From CAZNSX01 sp964575845 (GTDB lineage: Bacteria; UBA8248; CAZNSX01), in the NCBI GenBank assembly GCA_964575845.1, contig CAZNSX010000003.1:186001-250000 (forward strand): a stretch of 64,000 nt of DNA. The letters are read 5' to 3'. Shown here piece by piece: positions 1 to 8,502 of the stretch. The position numbers and the translations under genes are program-made. Every line of letters starts with the position of its first letter. Within the stretch, counting starts at the first letter, position 1. Below the pieces are notes generated by a model. It saw nothing but the letters and a program-made list of their open reading frames with translations. It was not told the origin of the DNA and did not search any database.

Positions 1-1
1 T

Positions 2-934
2 ATCGACTTCTCGGGCACATCCCCGCAGATAGGCCGCGCCCTCAACTCCACCTACCAGTGGACCTGTGGCTACACGGTCTACCCGATAAAGTGTACCGTC
101 TGCCCCGATGTGCCGAACAATGAGGGCACGCTGAGGCCCATAAGGATAACCGCTCCCGAAGGCTGCATCCTCAACGCGAGGCGCCCCGCTCCGGTTGGCG
201 CCCGCCAGATCACCGGGATGTTCATCGCGCCCGCACTTTTTGACGCGCTTTCAAAGGTCGTTCCCGACAGGGTCATCGCCGACAGCGGCGTTCACTCGGC
301 AATACAGTTCAGGGGCACGAGAGGAAACGGCAAGCCCTGGAGCTACGTTTTCTTCACCACGGCTGGCATGGGAGCGAGGCCCGTGAAGGATGGGCTTTCC
401 GCCAAGGGCTTTCCCGTAAATATCTCCAATACGCCCGTTGAGATCATCGAGAGCGACTCCCCCCTTTTTTTCCTCGAAAGGTCTCTCATCTGTGATTCCG
501 GCGGAGCGGGAGAATTCAGGGGAGGCTGCGGGGAGCGTCAGCGGATCAGGATGAGGAGCGATGGTGAGTCCGAGATAGCCCCCATGATAGACCGGCTCAG
601 AGTACCGGCCAAGGGGTTCTCAGGTGGCCTGAGCGGCCGCCCCGCGGACCTTGTGGTAAACGGCGAGCTCAGACCTCATCCGAAGCGCAAATGCCGCCTC
701 AAGAAAGATGACGTGGTGACGATCGAGCTCGCAGGCGGTGGAGGATATTTTTCCCCCCGGGAACGGGAGCCAGAGCTCGTGCTTCTGGATGTGCTAAACG
801 GGCGCGTGTCGCCCGGGTGTGCCAGGGAGGTTTATGGGGTAGCGATAGATGCGGAAGGGAAAAAGGTGGACCTTAAGGCAACTGAAGAACTGAGGTCGAG
901 GGGCCTCGGGATAAGAGAGGGAGGTTCTGGCTGA
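2..934 (+). CDS. HyuB-type hydantoinase/oxoprolinase subunit B, 5'-truncated by window edge
   Basis: The reading frame is open from base 2 to the TGA at 932-934 (310 codons), so this is the C-terminal part of a protein whose start lies before the window. The visible part aligns along its whole length with the second half of the complete HyuB at 4821-6515: a VDFTGT-like block (here IDFSGTSPQ), PNNEG, APEGC, TAGMGARP, SNTPVE, FRGG and NGxLRPHPK. HyuB proteins are the partner subunits of ATP-dependent 5-oxoprolinases, N-methylhydantoinases and acetone/acetophenone carboxylases; which substrate applies here cannot be read from sequence. It is followed after about 120 bp by an ABC substrate-binding protein and then by a full HyuA/HyuB pair, so this locus carries two paralogous B subunits. 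A partner HyuA probably lies just upstream of the window (inference). Confidence 0.9.
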   Translation: MDFSGTSPQIGRALNSTYQWTCGYTVYPIKCTVCPDVPNNEGTLRPIRITAPEGCILNARRPAPVGARQITGMFIAPALFDALSKVVPDRVIADSGVHSAIQFRGTRGNGKPWSYVFFTTAGMGARPVKDGLSAKGFPVNISNTPVEIIESDSPLFFLERSLICDSGGAGEFRGGCGERQRIRMRSDGESEIAPMIDRLRVPAKGFSGGLSGRPADLVVNGELRPHPKRKCRLKKDDVVTIELAGGGGYFSPREREPELVLLDVLNGRVSPGCAREVYGVAIDAEGKKVDLKATEELRSRGLGIREGGSG

Positions 935-1053
935 GAGAGGCGGTCCGGGCCCTCTGAGGAGGTGAGCGGTATCGGGACGGCGGGCCGCACGTGGATCCCG
1001 CGCTGGTCAGCATTTCTCAGCGTTTAATCTACAGGTGAGGAGGAGGAAAGAGA

Positions 1054-2523
1054 ATGTTGCGAAGGAGAATTTTTGTGGTTGGTTTAGTTGCCGTGCTTTG
1101 CCTCTTTCTGTCATCAACCCTGGGATATGCAGCCGAGATCCCGGGAAAGACGCCGGAGGAGAGGGCGATAAACGGCGCAAAGGCGTACATGAAGGCCCAT
1201 GGGCTTGAGACCGTGACTCTCAACGTGATGGCGAACCCGCTGCAGGCGACTACCATCAGGTACGTTTCCCCCGAGTTTGAAAAGGCCACGGGCATCAAGA
1301 TCAACGTGATCGACATCGGCTACACGGAGATCCCCACCAAGATGATGGCCGAAGCCGTGGCCAAGTCCGGCGCTTACGACGTCATAATGCACTTCGCCGA
1401 CTCCATTCCCGACGGCTCGGAGTCGGGCCTGCTGGTCCCGCTCGATGACTGGATTGAGAAGTATGGCGCGGACATGAAGGGGTTCCTCGGCAAATTCAAG
1501 GACATGGCCCAATACAAGGGGAAGACCTACGGCTTCGAGGGCGATGGGTCCGCTTTCGGCCTTTGGGTCCGCAGGGACCTTTTCGAGGACGCGAAGGAGA
1601 AGAAGAACTTCAAGGCCAAATACGGCTATGAGCTCGGGTGCCCAGAGACCTGGGAGCAGCTCCGCGATATAGCCGAGTTCTTCAATCGGGACACCGACGG
1701 CGACGGAAAGATAGATTTCTTCGGCACCCAGGCCTACCGGGCTCGCAAGTACGCCTCGAAGTGGTGGATGGAGCGCTTTCTGTCGATGGGCAAGCTGCCC
1801 TTCGATGAGAACATGAACCCCCTGATAGACGGGCCGGAGGGCGTGAAGGCCACCGAGCAGTTCGCGGAGATCACGAAGTTCATGAACCCTGACGTTATGG
1901 GGTGGGGCACCGCCCAGCACTACCCATTCTGGGGTTCGGGGAAGGTGGCGACCTTCATAGCCTGGGGCTCGGCGGTCTCCTACGCCCGCAACCCGGCTCG
2001 CAAGCCGAACCTGAGGGGCAAGGTGCTGGCCTGCATGATCCCCGGCTCGAGGTTCAGCGGGAGGCTCATCCGCAGGTCGGTTCACTGGGCCGGACCATTT
2101 TTCATGGTCAGCAACTACGCGAAGCATCCCGAGCTCGCGTACGCCTTCTCCCAGTGGATAACATCACCGGAAGCGAGCACGAAGTATGTCGCATTCCCTC
2201 GCGGAGTCAGCAAGCCCTACCGTACGGCCCACTCCAGCGACCCGGCGGTCATCAACAATTATGGAAAGAACTTTCTGGAGGTCAATGCAAAGAACCTGCA
2301 GGTCCTTTCGCCGACGATACACCTCGTCGGGTTCGAGGAGTACATGGATAACCTGGATTCGAACCTGCTGGACGTGATCATGGGGAAGATAGACGCCAAG
2401 GAGGCGATGAAACGCACGGCCAAAGCCTGGCAGAAGACCACGGACGACATCGGAAGGAAAAATCAGATAGAGGCGTGGAGAGCGCAGATCCCGCTCTATC
2501 CGAAAATAGACGTTCCCAAGTAG
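1054..2523 (+). CDS. ABC transporter extracellular solute-binding protein (family 1, sugar type)
   Basis: A 489-residue exported binding protein. Residues 1 to about 26 form a signal peptide (MLRRR, hydrophobic core, then GYAAE). The rest has the layout of family 1 solute-binding proteins (MalE/UgpB type): an early segment on a substrate 'acting on' a fold half, YKGKTYGF, DLFEDAK and a tryptophan/aromatic-rich later half with SGKVATFIAWGSA. Around residues 211-222 there is a DTDGDGKIDF segment that matches the DxDxDG calcium-loop pattern. The ATG is preceded by a strong GGAGGAGG-type ribosome site. It should deliver ligand to the permeases at 7489-9423, which are separated from it by the HyuA, HyuB and aminotransferase genes. 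The ligand is unknown; the context suggests a hydantoin-like, amide or N-containing compound rather than a sugar (inference). Confidence 0.9.
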   Translation: MLRRRIFVVGLVAVLCLFLSSTLGYAAEIPGKTPEERAINGAKAYMKAHGLETVTLNVMANPLQATTIRYVSPEFEKATGIKINVIDIGYTEIPTKMMAEAVAKSGAYDVIMHFADSIPDGSESGLLVPLDDWIEKYGADMKGFLGKFKDMAQYKGKTYGFEGDGSAFGLWVRRDLFEDAKEKKNFKAKYGYELGCPETWEQLRDIAEFFNRDTDGDGKIDFFGTQAYRARKYASKWWMERFLSMGKLPFDENMNPLIDGPEGVKATEQFAEITKFMNPDVMGWGTAQHYPFWGSGKVATFIAWGSAVSYARNPARKPNLRGKVLACMIPGSRFSGRLIRRSVHWAGPFFMVSNYAKHPELAYAFSQWITSPEASTKYVAFPRGVSKPYRTAHSSDPAVINNYGKNFLEVNAKNLQVLSPTIHLVGFEEYMDNLDSNLLDVIMGKIDAKEAMKRTAKAWQKTTDDIGRKNQIEAWRAQIPLYPKIDVPK

Positions 2524-2543
2524 CGTTTCCGCCGTAAGGAGAG

Positions 2544-2609
2544 CCTCATGCAAGGGGGGATGCTTGTGCCCTCGCGAAAGAAGGCGCGGACGGCCCCCCT
2601 TGCGTGAGG
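2544..2609 (+). promoter_or_regulatory. Intergenic stem-loop between binding-protein gene and hyuA
   Basis: CCTCATGCAAGGGGGG (2544-2559) is matched by its inverted copy at 2594-2609 with a single A-to-G change that still pairs as G-U in RNA, giving a 16-bp stem around a 34-nt loop. It starts 20 bp after the stop codon of the substrate-binding protein and has no T-run after it, so it is unlikely to be a simple terminator. In maltose-type operons such hairpins behind the binding-protein gene protect its mRNA or lower downstream expression; that role here is inference. Confidence 0.6.
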
Positions 2610-2741
2610 TACCGAGAAAGGCATGTCCGGCAAGTGCGATGGCACCTCGCCCGGCAGGGGGGTAAAGCAAGGGGCCAATATGAGAATTGACCCCCACCTC
2701 GTGGGCTCCTGGCAAAAAGGGGAGAAAATCAGGGTGCGCCT

Positions 2742-4814
2742 ATGCTGACGGTCGGAATAGATACAGGAGGCACATTCACGGATTTTGCCGTCTTCGACAG
2801 GGACAGCGGCGAGCTTGCGATCGGAAAGGTGCTCACAACCCCCAAGGAACCTTCTCTTGGCATTCTCGAAGGGCTCCAGGCGCTTGTGGATCCCGGGCGC
2901 CCGCTCAAGAACATCATCCACGGCACCACGCTGATTGCCAACGCAATAATCGAGCGCAAGGGCGCGCGCACGGGGCTCGTCACGACTAAAGGCTTCCGCG
3001 ACGTGCTGGAAATAGGCCGTGAGAAGAGATACGACCAATACGATATATTCCTGGAGATGCCGGAGCCCCTCGTTCCGCGGCCCATGAGAAGAGAGGTATC
3101 GGAGAGGCTCGCCGAGGACGGGAAGGTGATCATCCCCCTTGACCTCAAGGAGGCCGAGGGAGTTATTCGCAAGCTGGTCGAGGCCGGTGCTGAGAGCATC
3201 GCTGTTTCGCTCCTGCACTCATTCAGAAACCCTGCGCACGAGAGGGAGATAAAGGACGCCATCGAGAGGCTGCACCCGGAGGTCTTCACATCGATCTCAT
3301 CCGAGGTGGTCCCGGAGATCAGGGAGTACGAGCGGAGCTCGACGACCGTTGCCAACGCTTATACCATGCCCGTCATGAAGCGCTACCTGCGGAATCTCCG
3401 GGACGAGCTCGAAAGGATGGGATACGGAGCGAGGGTTTTCGTCATGCTCTCTAGCGGCGGGATAGCCGCCTGCGAGGTCGCGGAGGAGTTCCCGATCCGC
3501 GCCGCGGAGTCAGGGCCGGCCGCCGGCGCTCTTGCGGCTGCCTCCATGAGTCAGCCATTGGAGCTCAAGAGAGTTCTCTCCTTCGATATGGGGGGGACCA
3601 CCGCCAAGGTGGCCATCATCAAGGATGGGATGCCGGCGAGAACCACCGACTTCGAAGTCGCCCGGATCTATCGCTTTAAGAAGGGGAGCGGCCTGCCCAT
3701 CAAGCTGCCGGTCATAGAGATGACGGAGATCGGAGCGGGCGGCGGGAGCATAGCCACCGTGGGTAAGATGGGGCTTCTCAAGGTTGGTCCCGAGAGTGCG
3801 GGGGCCGAGCCCGGTCCCGCCTGCTACGGAAAGGGGGGACGTGAGGCCACCGTGACCGATGCGGACCTCGTGCTGGGCTACCTCAACCCCGACTACTTTC
3901 TGGGCGGCGAGATGAGGCTCGATGCCAGGCGGGCAGAGGAGGCGATAGGAGAGAAGATAGCCGGGCCGCTCGGGCTCGATATGGCGAGGGCCGCATGGGG
4001 AATCCATGAGATAGTGGACGAGAACATGGCGAACAGCGCGCGCATCCTGGCCGTGGAAAAAGGGGAGGATATAGCCTCCTACGCCCTCATGGCCTTCGGT
4101 GGAGCGGGGCCGGTACACGCATATTGGGTGGCTAAGAGATTGGGGATCAGTAAGATCATCTGCCCATATGGCGCGGGCGTGACATCGGCATTCGGTCTCA
4201 CCGTGGCGCCACTTTCCTTCGACCTGGTCAGGTCACATATCTGCCGCCTGAACTCTCTGGACCTGGGTGAGATCAATGCCCTCTATGAGGAGCTTGAGGA
4301 AGAAAGCATAAGGCTCCTGATGAGCGCAGGGGCGGAGAGGGAGGAGATTCGGCTCACGCGGACATGCGATATGCGTTACACCGGCCAGGGCCATGAGATA
4401 GTCGTGCCCATCCCCGGCGGCACCCTTACCGAGGGCGACGCGGAGCTCATTCAAAAGGCGTTCGATGAAGAGTACGAGAAGCTCTACTTCAAGACGAACC
4501 CGGCGGTTCCCATCGAGGCGGTGAACTGGAGAGTACACGGGCTCGGCGCGAGGAAAGCCTTAGACCTGAGCGGCGCCTTGGCGGGCATGAGAAGGAAGTC
4601 GGGTAAGGCACACAAGGGCAAGAGGCCGGTATACCTGCCTGAGTATGGGGAGTACCGCGAGTGTGACGTGTTCGACCGGTATGCCTTGGGACCAGGCGAG
4701 CTCATCAAGGGCCCGGCCATAATCGAGGAGAGGGAGTCGACTGTGGTCGTAGGGCCTCAGGGAAACGCCCAGGTCGACAGCTATCTTAACCTGGTCATAA
4801 GCGTGGAGAGGTAA
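2742..4814 (+). CDS. hyuA: HyuA-type hydantoinase/oxoprolinase subunit A
   Basis: A 690-residue protein, the usual length for HyuA. The ASKHA-type N-terminal nucleotide/phosphate site GIDTGGTFTD is at residues 5-14. The central part has ESGPAAGA, the second phosphate motif SFDMGGTTAK near residue 280, GAGGGSIA and GPESAGAEPGPACYGKGG, all family hallmarks. HyuA subunits act with HyuB in ATP-dependent opening of cyclic amides (5-oxoproline, N-methylhydantoin) or, in relatives, in carboxylation of ketones. The ATG at 2742 follows a GGGGAGAAAA stretch at a rather long distance. HyuB follows after 6 bp, so the two are co-translated. Substrate is not determinable from sequence; acetone-carboxylase-type activity is less likely because no gamma subunit gene is present. 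Confidence 0.9.
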   Translation: MLTVGIDTGGTFTDFAVFDRDSGELAIGKVLTTPKEPSLGILEGLQALVDPGRPLKNIIHGTTLIANAIIERKGARTGLVTTKGFRDVLEIGREKRYDQYDIFLEMPEPLVPRPMRREVSERLAEDGKVIIPLDLKEAEGVIRKLVEAGAESIAVSLLHSFRNPAHEREIKDAIERLHPEVFTSISSEVVPEIREYERSSTTVANAYTMPVMKRYLRNLRDELERMGYGARVFVMLSSGGIAACEVAEEFPIRAAESGPAAGALAAASMSQPLELKRVLSFDMGGTTAKVAIIKDGMPARTTDFEVARIYRFKKGSGLPIKLPVIEMTEIGAGGGSIATVGKMGLLKVGPESAGAEPGPACYGKGGREATVTDADLVLGYLNPDYFLGGEMRLDARRAEEAIGEKIAGPLGLDMARAAWGIHEIVDENMANSARILAVEKGEDIASYALMAFGGAGPVHAYWVAKRLGISKIICPYGAGVTSAFGLTVAPLSFDLVRSHICRLNSLDLGEINALYEELEEESIRLLMSAGAEREEIRLTRTCDMRYTGQGHEIVVPIPGGTLTEGDAELIQKAFDEEYEKLYFKTNPAVPIEAVNWRVHGLGARKALDLSGALAGMRRKSGKAHKGKRPVYLPEYGEYRECDVFDRYALGPGELIKGPAIIEERESTVVVGPQGNAQVDSYLNLVISVER

Positions 4815-4820
4815 GAGCGA

Positions 4821-6515
4821 ATGGAGGAGTTCGACCCCATCCGATTGGAAATACTGCAAAACCGGCTCTGCTACATCGCCGAAGAGCAGGCGCAGACGCT
4901 TCTGAGATGTTCTTTCTCGACGGTATGCCGTGAGTCGCAGGACTTTGCGAGCGGCATCTTCGACGTTGAGGGCAGGATGGTGGCGCGCTCTTTCATAGGC
5001 CCCGCCGGCCTCGCCATGACGATGGCCCAGGGGGTGAAACACTTCATGAAGAAGTTCCCCCCCCCCACTCTGAAGCCCGGCGATGTTCTCATCAGCAATG
5101 ACCCGTGGCTAATCACGGGCCAATTGCTTGACCTCACGGTTGTGATGCCGGTCTTCCACGAAGGAGAGTGCGTCGCCTTTACTGTCTGCATATCTCATGT
5201 GCCCGATATAGGGGGCAGGGGCCTATGCGCCGACTCCAGGGATGTTTACGAAGAGGGACTCGGGATTCCCGTGATGAAGCTCTATAGCGAAGGGGTCCCA
5301 AACGAAATCTTGTTCGAAATCCTGGCCTACAACGTCAGGGTGCCGGATCAGGTGATTGGCGATGTTCAAGGGATGGTGGCCGGATGCAAGGCCGGAGTGG
5401 AGAGGGTGGAGCAGTTCATCGACGAGTATGAGGTGAAGAGCTTCACGGACCTCTCGGAGGCGATAATAGCTAAGACGGAGCAGGCTCTCAGGGAAAACAT
5501 CCGGGCTATCCCCGACGGGGTGTACCGCTCCGAGGTAATGACTGACGGCTTTGATGAGCCCGTCCGACTCGTATGCGCGGTCATAATTGACGGCTCTGAC
5601 TTCACAGTCGATTACACGGGCACCGACCCGCAGATCGAACGCGGTATAAACGTGGTTTATAACTTCTCCTATACCTACACGATCTATGCGGTGAAGTGCG
5701 TGATAGGGCGCGACATTCCCGACAACGAGGGTTGCTTCCGTGCCATAAAGATGGTGGCGCCCGAGGGATGTATCATGAATTCGGTGCATCCGGCCCCGGG
5801 CGCAGGGCGGCACGTGATAAGCCAGCACGTCCCCTCCGCCATCTACGGCGCACTGGCGGATGTCATCCCTGACCGGATCATCTCCCAGAGCGGAATCCAT
5901 ATGATGATCCAGTTCGACGGCCAAACCAATGATGGCAAGAAATTTATCGAAGCCATGTTCGCGACCGCCGGCATGGGGGCGAGGCCCATGAAGGACGGCC
6001 TCTCGGTCTCCGCCTTTCCGGTCATTATCTCGAACACGCCGGTCGAGGTAATCGAGAATGAGTCCCCTCTCTTCATAGCCTGCAGAGAGCTCCGCCAGGA
6101 CTCCGCCGGCCCGGGCAAGTTCAGAGGAGGGCTCGGCCAAGTGACGCGAGTGAAGGTCAGGAGCAAGTACCCTTCGGCGCTCGCCTGTCTTTATGACCGG
6201 ATCAAGTTTCCGGCCGAGGGGTTCAAGGGAGGGATGGCGGGAAAGCGCTCGGAGATAATCGTCAACGGCAGCTTGCGCCCTCATCCGAAGAAGAGGTGCC
6301 TGCTTGAGCCGGAAAGCGAGGTGGAGTTCATCCAGGGCGGGGCGGGGGGACTGTATCCTCCCGAGGAGAGGGACCCGGACCTAGTGCTCAGGGATGTCGA
6401 GTTCGGATACGTTTCCCCGGAGAGCGCGCTCTTCGATTACAAGGTGGCGATAGACGAAAGCACCCTCGCTATCGATTGGGAGAAGACCAAGAAGCTCAGG
6501 GAAGTGCGAAAATGA
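4821..6515 (+). CDS. hyuB: HyuB-type hydantoinase/oxoprolinase subunit B
   Basis: A complete 564-residue B subunit, with the N-terminal EEQAQTLLRCSFS and SNDPWLITGQ blocks, then VDYTGTDPQ, PDNEG, APEGC, TAGMGARP, SNTPVE and a C-terminal NGSLRPHPK segment. It should form the heteromer with the HyuA immediately upstream. It is a clear paralogue of the truncated HyuB at the window start but differs at many positions, so the two are not a recent duplication. Its TGA stop overlaps the ATG of the next gene (ATGA at 6512-6515), showing translational coupling with the aminotransferase. The AAGAGCG before its ATG is a weak ribosome site, consistent with coupling from hyuA. Confidence 0.9.
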   Translation: MEEFDPIRLEILQNRLCYIAEEQAQTLLRCSFSTVCRESQDFASGIFDVEGRMVARSFIGPAGLAMTMAQGVKHFMKKFPPPTLKPGDVLISNDPWLITGQLLDLTVVMPVFHEGECVAFTVCISHVPDIGGRGLCADSRDVYEEGLGIPVMKLYSEGVPNEILFEILAYNVRVPDQVIGDVQGMVAGCKAGVERVEQFIDEYEVKSFTDLSEAIIAKTEQALRENIRAIPDGVYRSEVMTDGFDEPVRLVCAVIIDGSDFTVDYTGTDPQIERGINVVYNFSYTYTIYAVKCVIGRDIPDNEGCFRAIKMVAPEGCIMNSVHPAPGAGRHVISQHVPSAIYGALADVIPDRIISQSGIHMMIQFDGQTNDGKKFIEAMFATAGMGARPMKDGLSVSAFPVIISNTPVEVIENESPLFIACRELRQDSAGPGKFRGGLGQVTRVKVRSKYPSALACLYDRIKFPAEGFKGGMAGKRSEIIVNGSLRPHPKKRCLLEPESEVEFIQGGAGGLYPPEERDPDLVLRDVEFGYVSPESALFDYKVAIDESTLAIDWEKTKKLREVRK

Positions 6516-7507
6516 AAGAAAGAATGATGTACCTGAACGGGGACTATTTGCCGGAAAGCGAGGCCAAGGTCTCGGTCTTCGACCGGGGATTGCTATGGGG
6601 CGACGGAGTCTATGACGTTGCCCGGACCGTCCGCCACAGGCCCTTCAAGCTCAAGGAGCACCTGGACAGGCTCTACAGGTCCCTTCGTATGGTAAGGATG
6701 GACCCGGGGCTCGGCAAGGAAGAGATGGAGGCGGTGACGCTGGAGGTGCTTGAGAGGAACCTACCGCTACTCGCCGAAAACGAGGACGTAAGGCTCGTGC
6801 AGCTCGTAACCCGCGGGCAGCAGGAACACTTCGGTCTCAGGGATTTCGAATGCGGCGCTCCGACGGTTGCGGTCTTCTGCGCCGCCATCGACTTCAAGGC
6901 CATCGCGCGGAGATATATCACGGGCGTCCGGCTCTCGACCACTTCCATTCGCCAGCGCTCCCCCCAGTGTCTCGAGCCAAAACTCAAGTGCACGAGCAAG
7001 ATGAGTCACACCCTGGCGGAGTTGGAGGCGATGCAGGTGGAGGCCGATCACATGGCGCTGCTGCAGGATTTCCAGGGTAACGTGACCGAGGGCACATCGA
7101 GCAACCTTTTCATAGCGAAGGACGGGAAGCTCATCACGTCCGATTCCACGAATATCCTCGGGGGGATAACTCGGGAGGGGGTGCTCAGCCTGGCGGCAGA
7201 GATAGGGGTCCCCTCCGAGGAGCGCAACATCACCCTCTACGACGTCTACAATGCCGATGAGGCCATGATCGTGATGAGCAGTGCGTTCTTGCTTCCCGTC
7301 CGGGAGCTCAACGGCATCCCGATAGGGGGGGAGGTGCCCGGCCCGATGGCGAGGAGGATACTGAGTGCATGGAGTGAGGCCATAGGCCATGATATCATGG
7401 GCCAGGCAATGAGCCATCTCGATGACTCTGAGATAAGGGACCTGAAGCTCAAGGCCGCCCAAGACCTCGCTGGAGGAACCCCAAGGTTATGGAAGATCTC
7501 GGATTAG
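6512..7507 (+). CDS. PLP-dependent class IV aminotransferase (branched-chain/D-amino-acid type)
   Basis: 331 residues from the ATG at 6512; an in-frame GTG 36 bp upstream is rejected because the 6512 ATG overlaps the hyuB stop as ATGA. The N-terminal YLNGDYLP and FDRGLLWGDGVYD blocks, the probable Schiff-base Lys163 in KCTSKMSH, VTEGTSSNLF (191-200) and NILGGITREGVL are those of fold-type IV PLP enzymes (branched-chain aminotransferase, D-amino acid aminotransferase, aminodeoxychorismate lyase). Lying between HyuB and the permeases, it may deaminate the amino acid released by the hydantoinase step (inference). A C-terminal tail of about 40 residues goes beyond the usual family core. Its end overlaps the next gene by 19 bp. 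Confidence 0.88.
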   Translation: MKERMMYLNGDYLPESEAKVSVFDRGLLWGDGVYDVARTVRHRPFKLKEHLDRLYRSLRMVRMDPGLGKEEMEAVTLEVLERNLPLLAENEDVRLVQLVTRGQQEHFGLRDFECGAPTVAVFCAAIDFKAIARRYITGVRLSTTSIRQRSPQCLEPKLKCTSKMSHTLAELEAMQVEADHMALLQDFQGNVTEGTSSNLFIAKDGKLITSDSTNILGGITREGVLSLAAEIGVPSEERNITLYDVYNADEAMIVMSSAFLLPVRELNGIPIGGEVPGPMARRILSAWSEAIGHDIMGQAMSHLDDSEIRDLKLKAAQDLAGGTPRLWKISD

Positions 7508-8454
7508 CGCAAAGCGCGACGCTCGCAAGAAGGCGATCTCGCATAAGGCGAAGGCTCAGGAGCGACTGGGGGTTTAAGTGGATTCCGTTCATACCGGCGG
7601 AGCTGTCGATCCTCTTCCTGACAACGCCTTTTATCCTGCTCGTTTTTCTGGCCCTCACGCGCTGGCGCGTTACCATGGGCCCTTGGTGGGCGGGCCACTT
7701 CGCGGGGCTCTACAACTTCGTTAACGCCCTCACCGACCCGAGATTCATAGAGTCGTTCTTCAGGAGCCTGTACTTCTCCTCGATCGTGGTTCCGGCGGAG
7801 GCTTTCATCGGGTTCGGCCTCGCCTATCTGGCCCACAAGCCGTTCAAGGGGCAGAAGGTCTTTTCGATCATTTGGCTGATACCCATGATGGTCGTGCCGG
7901 TCGTCGTCGGGTATAACTCGAACATGCTCTTCGTTCAGCAGGGACCCGTTAACCAGATCCTGAGCCTCGTTACCGGCCGGGATATTCAGATCGGCTGGCT
8001 TTCCAGTACAAACAGCGCACAGGCTGCGGTCATCTGCTCGGACATCTGGCAGTGGACGCCGCTGATGTTCCTCATTTTCATGTCGGGATTCAGCGCAATT
8101 CCGAAAGAACCACTCAATGCCGCGAAGGTTTTGGGAGCCTCCACGTGGCAGGTCTTCAGGTATATTCAGCTTCCCCTCATGCGGCCCGTCATCCTGATGG
8201 CCGTGGTATTGAGGACGATGGAGTCGCTCAAGATATTCGACATACCAATGCTGCTGACCCAGGGGGGCCCGGGGAATGCCACGGAGACCGTGGCGATCTA
8301 TCTCTACAGAACGACCTGGGAACAGATGCGCGTTTCCAATGGCGCGGGGATGTCGATTCTGTTGTTCATCTTCACTCTAATGCTGATCTTCATCTGCATA
8401 AAGATTCTCAAGACCCAGCGGATGAGGATAGAAGAGGAAGCCTGGGCGAAATGA
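7489..8454 (+). CDS. ABC transporter permease, MalF-type
   Basis: A 321-residue inner-membrane protein with about six hydrophobic segments after a basic N-terminal stretch (residues 1-30, many Arg). The binding-protein-dependent permease EAA loop is seen as LNAAKVLGAS near residue 207, followed by PLMRPVI. Together with the next gene it should make the transmembrane pore of a carbohydrate-type (CUT1) importer fed by the binding protein at 1054-2523. It overlaps the aminotransferase gene by 19 bp and has GGAGG 12 nt before the ATG. Confidence 0.9.
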   Translation: MEDLGLAQSATLARRRSRIRRRLRSDWGFKWIPFIPAELSILFLTTPFILLVFLALTRWRVTMGPWWAGHFAGLYNFVNALTDPRFIESFFRSLYFSSIVVPAEAFIGFGLAYLAHKPFKGQKVFSIIWLIPMMVVPVVVGYNSNMLFVQQGPVNQILSLVTGRDIQIGWLSSTNSAQAAVICSDIWQWTPLMFLIFMSGFSAIPKEPLNAAKVLGASTWQVFRYIQLPLMRPVILMAVVLRTMESLKIFDIPMLLTQGGPGNATETVAIYLYRTTWEQMRVSNGAGMSILLFIFTLMLIFICIKILKTQRMRIEEEAWAK

Positions 8455-8502
8455 GAGGTATCTTTTCCAAGCCCGCTGAACGGTCAAGGAGAGACGGAGA
8501 TC

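Noticed and set aside
1114..2127. A 337-codon - strand open frame opposite the first binding protein
   Set aside because: The + strand protein has a signal peptide and family-1 features; the antisense translation resembles no family.
2742..6515. Acetone carboxylase (AcxABC)
   Set aside because: HyuA/HyuB are homologous to its alpha and beta subunits, but no small gamma subunit gene is present; the aminotransferase and ABC importer context fits a hydantoinase/oxoprolinase type better.
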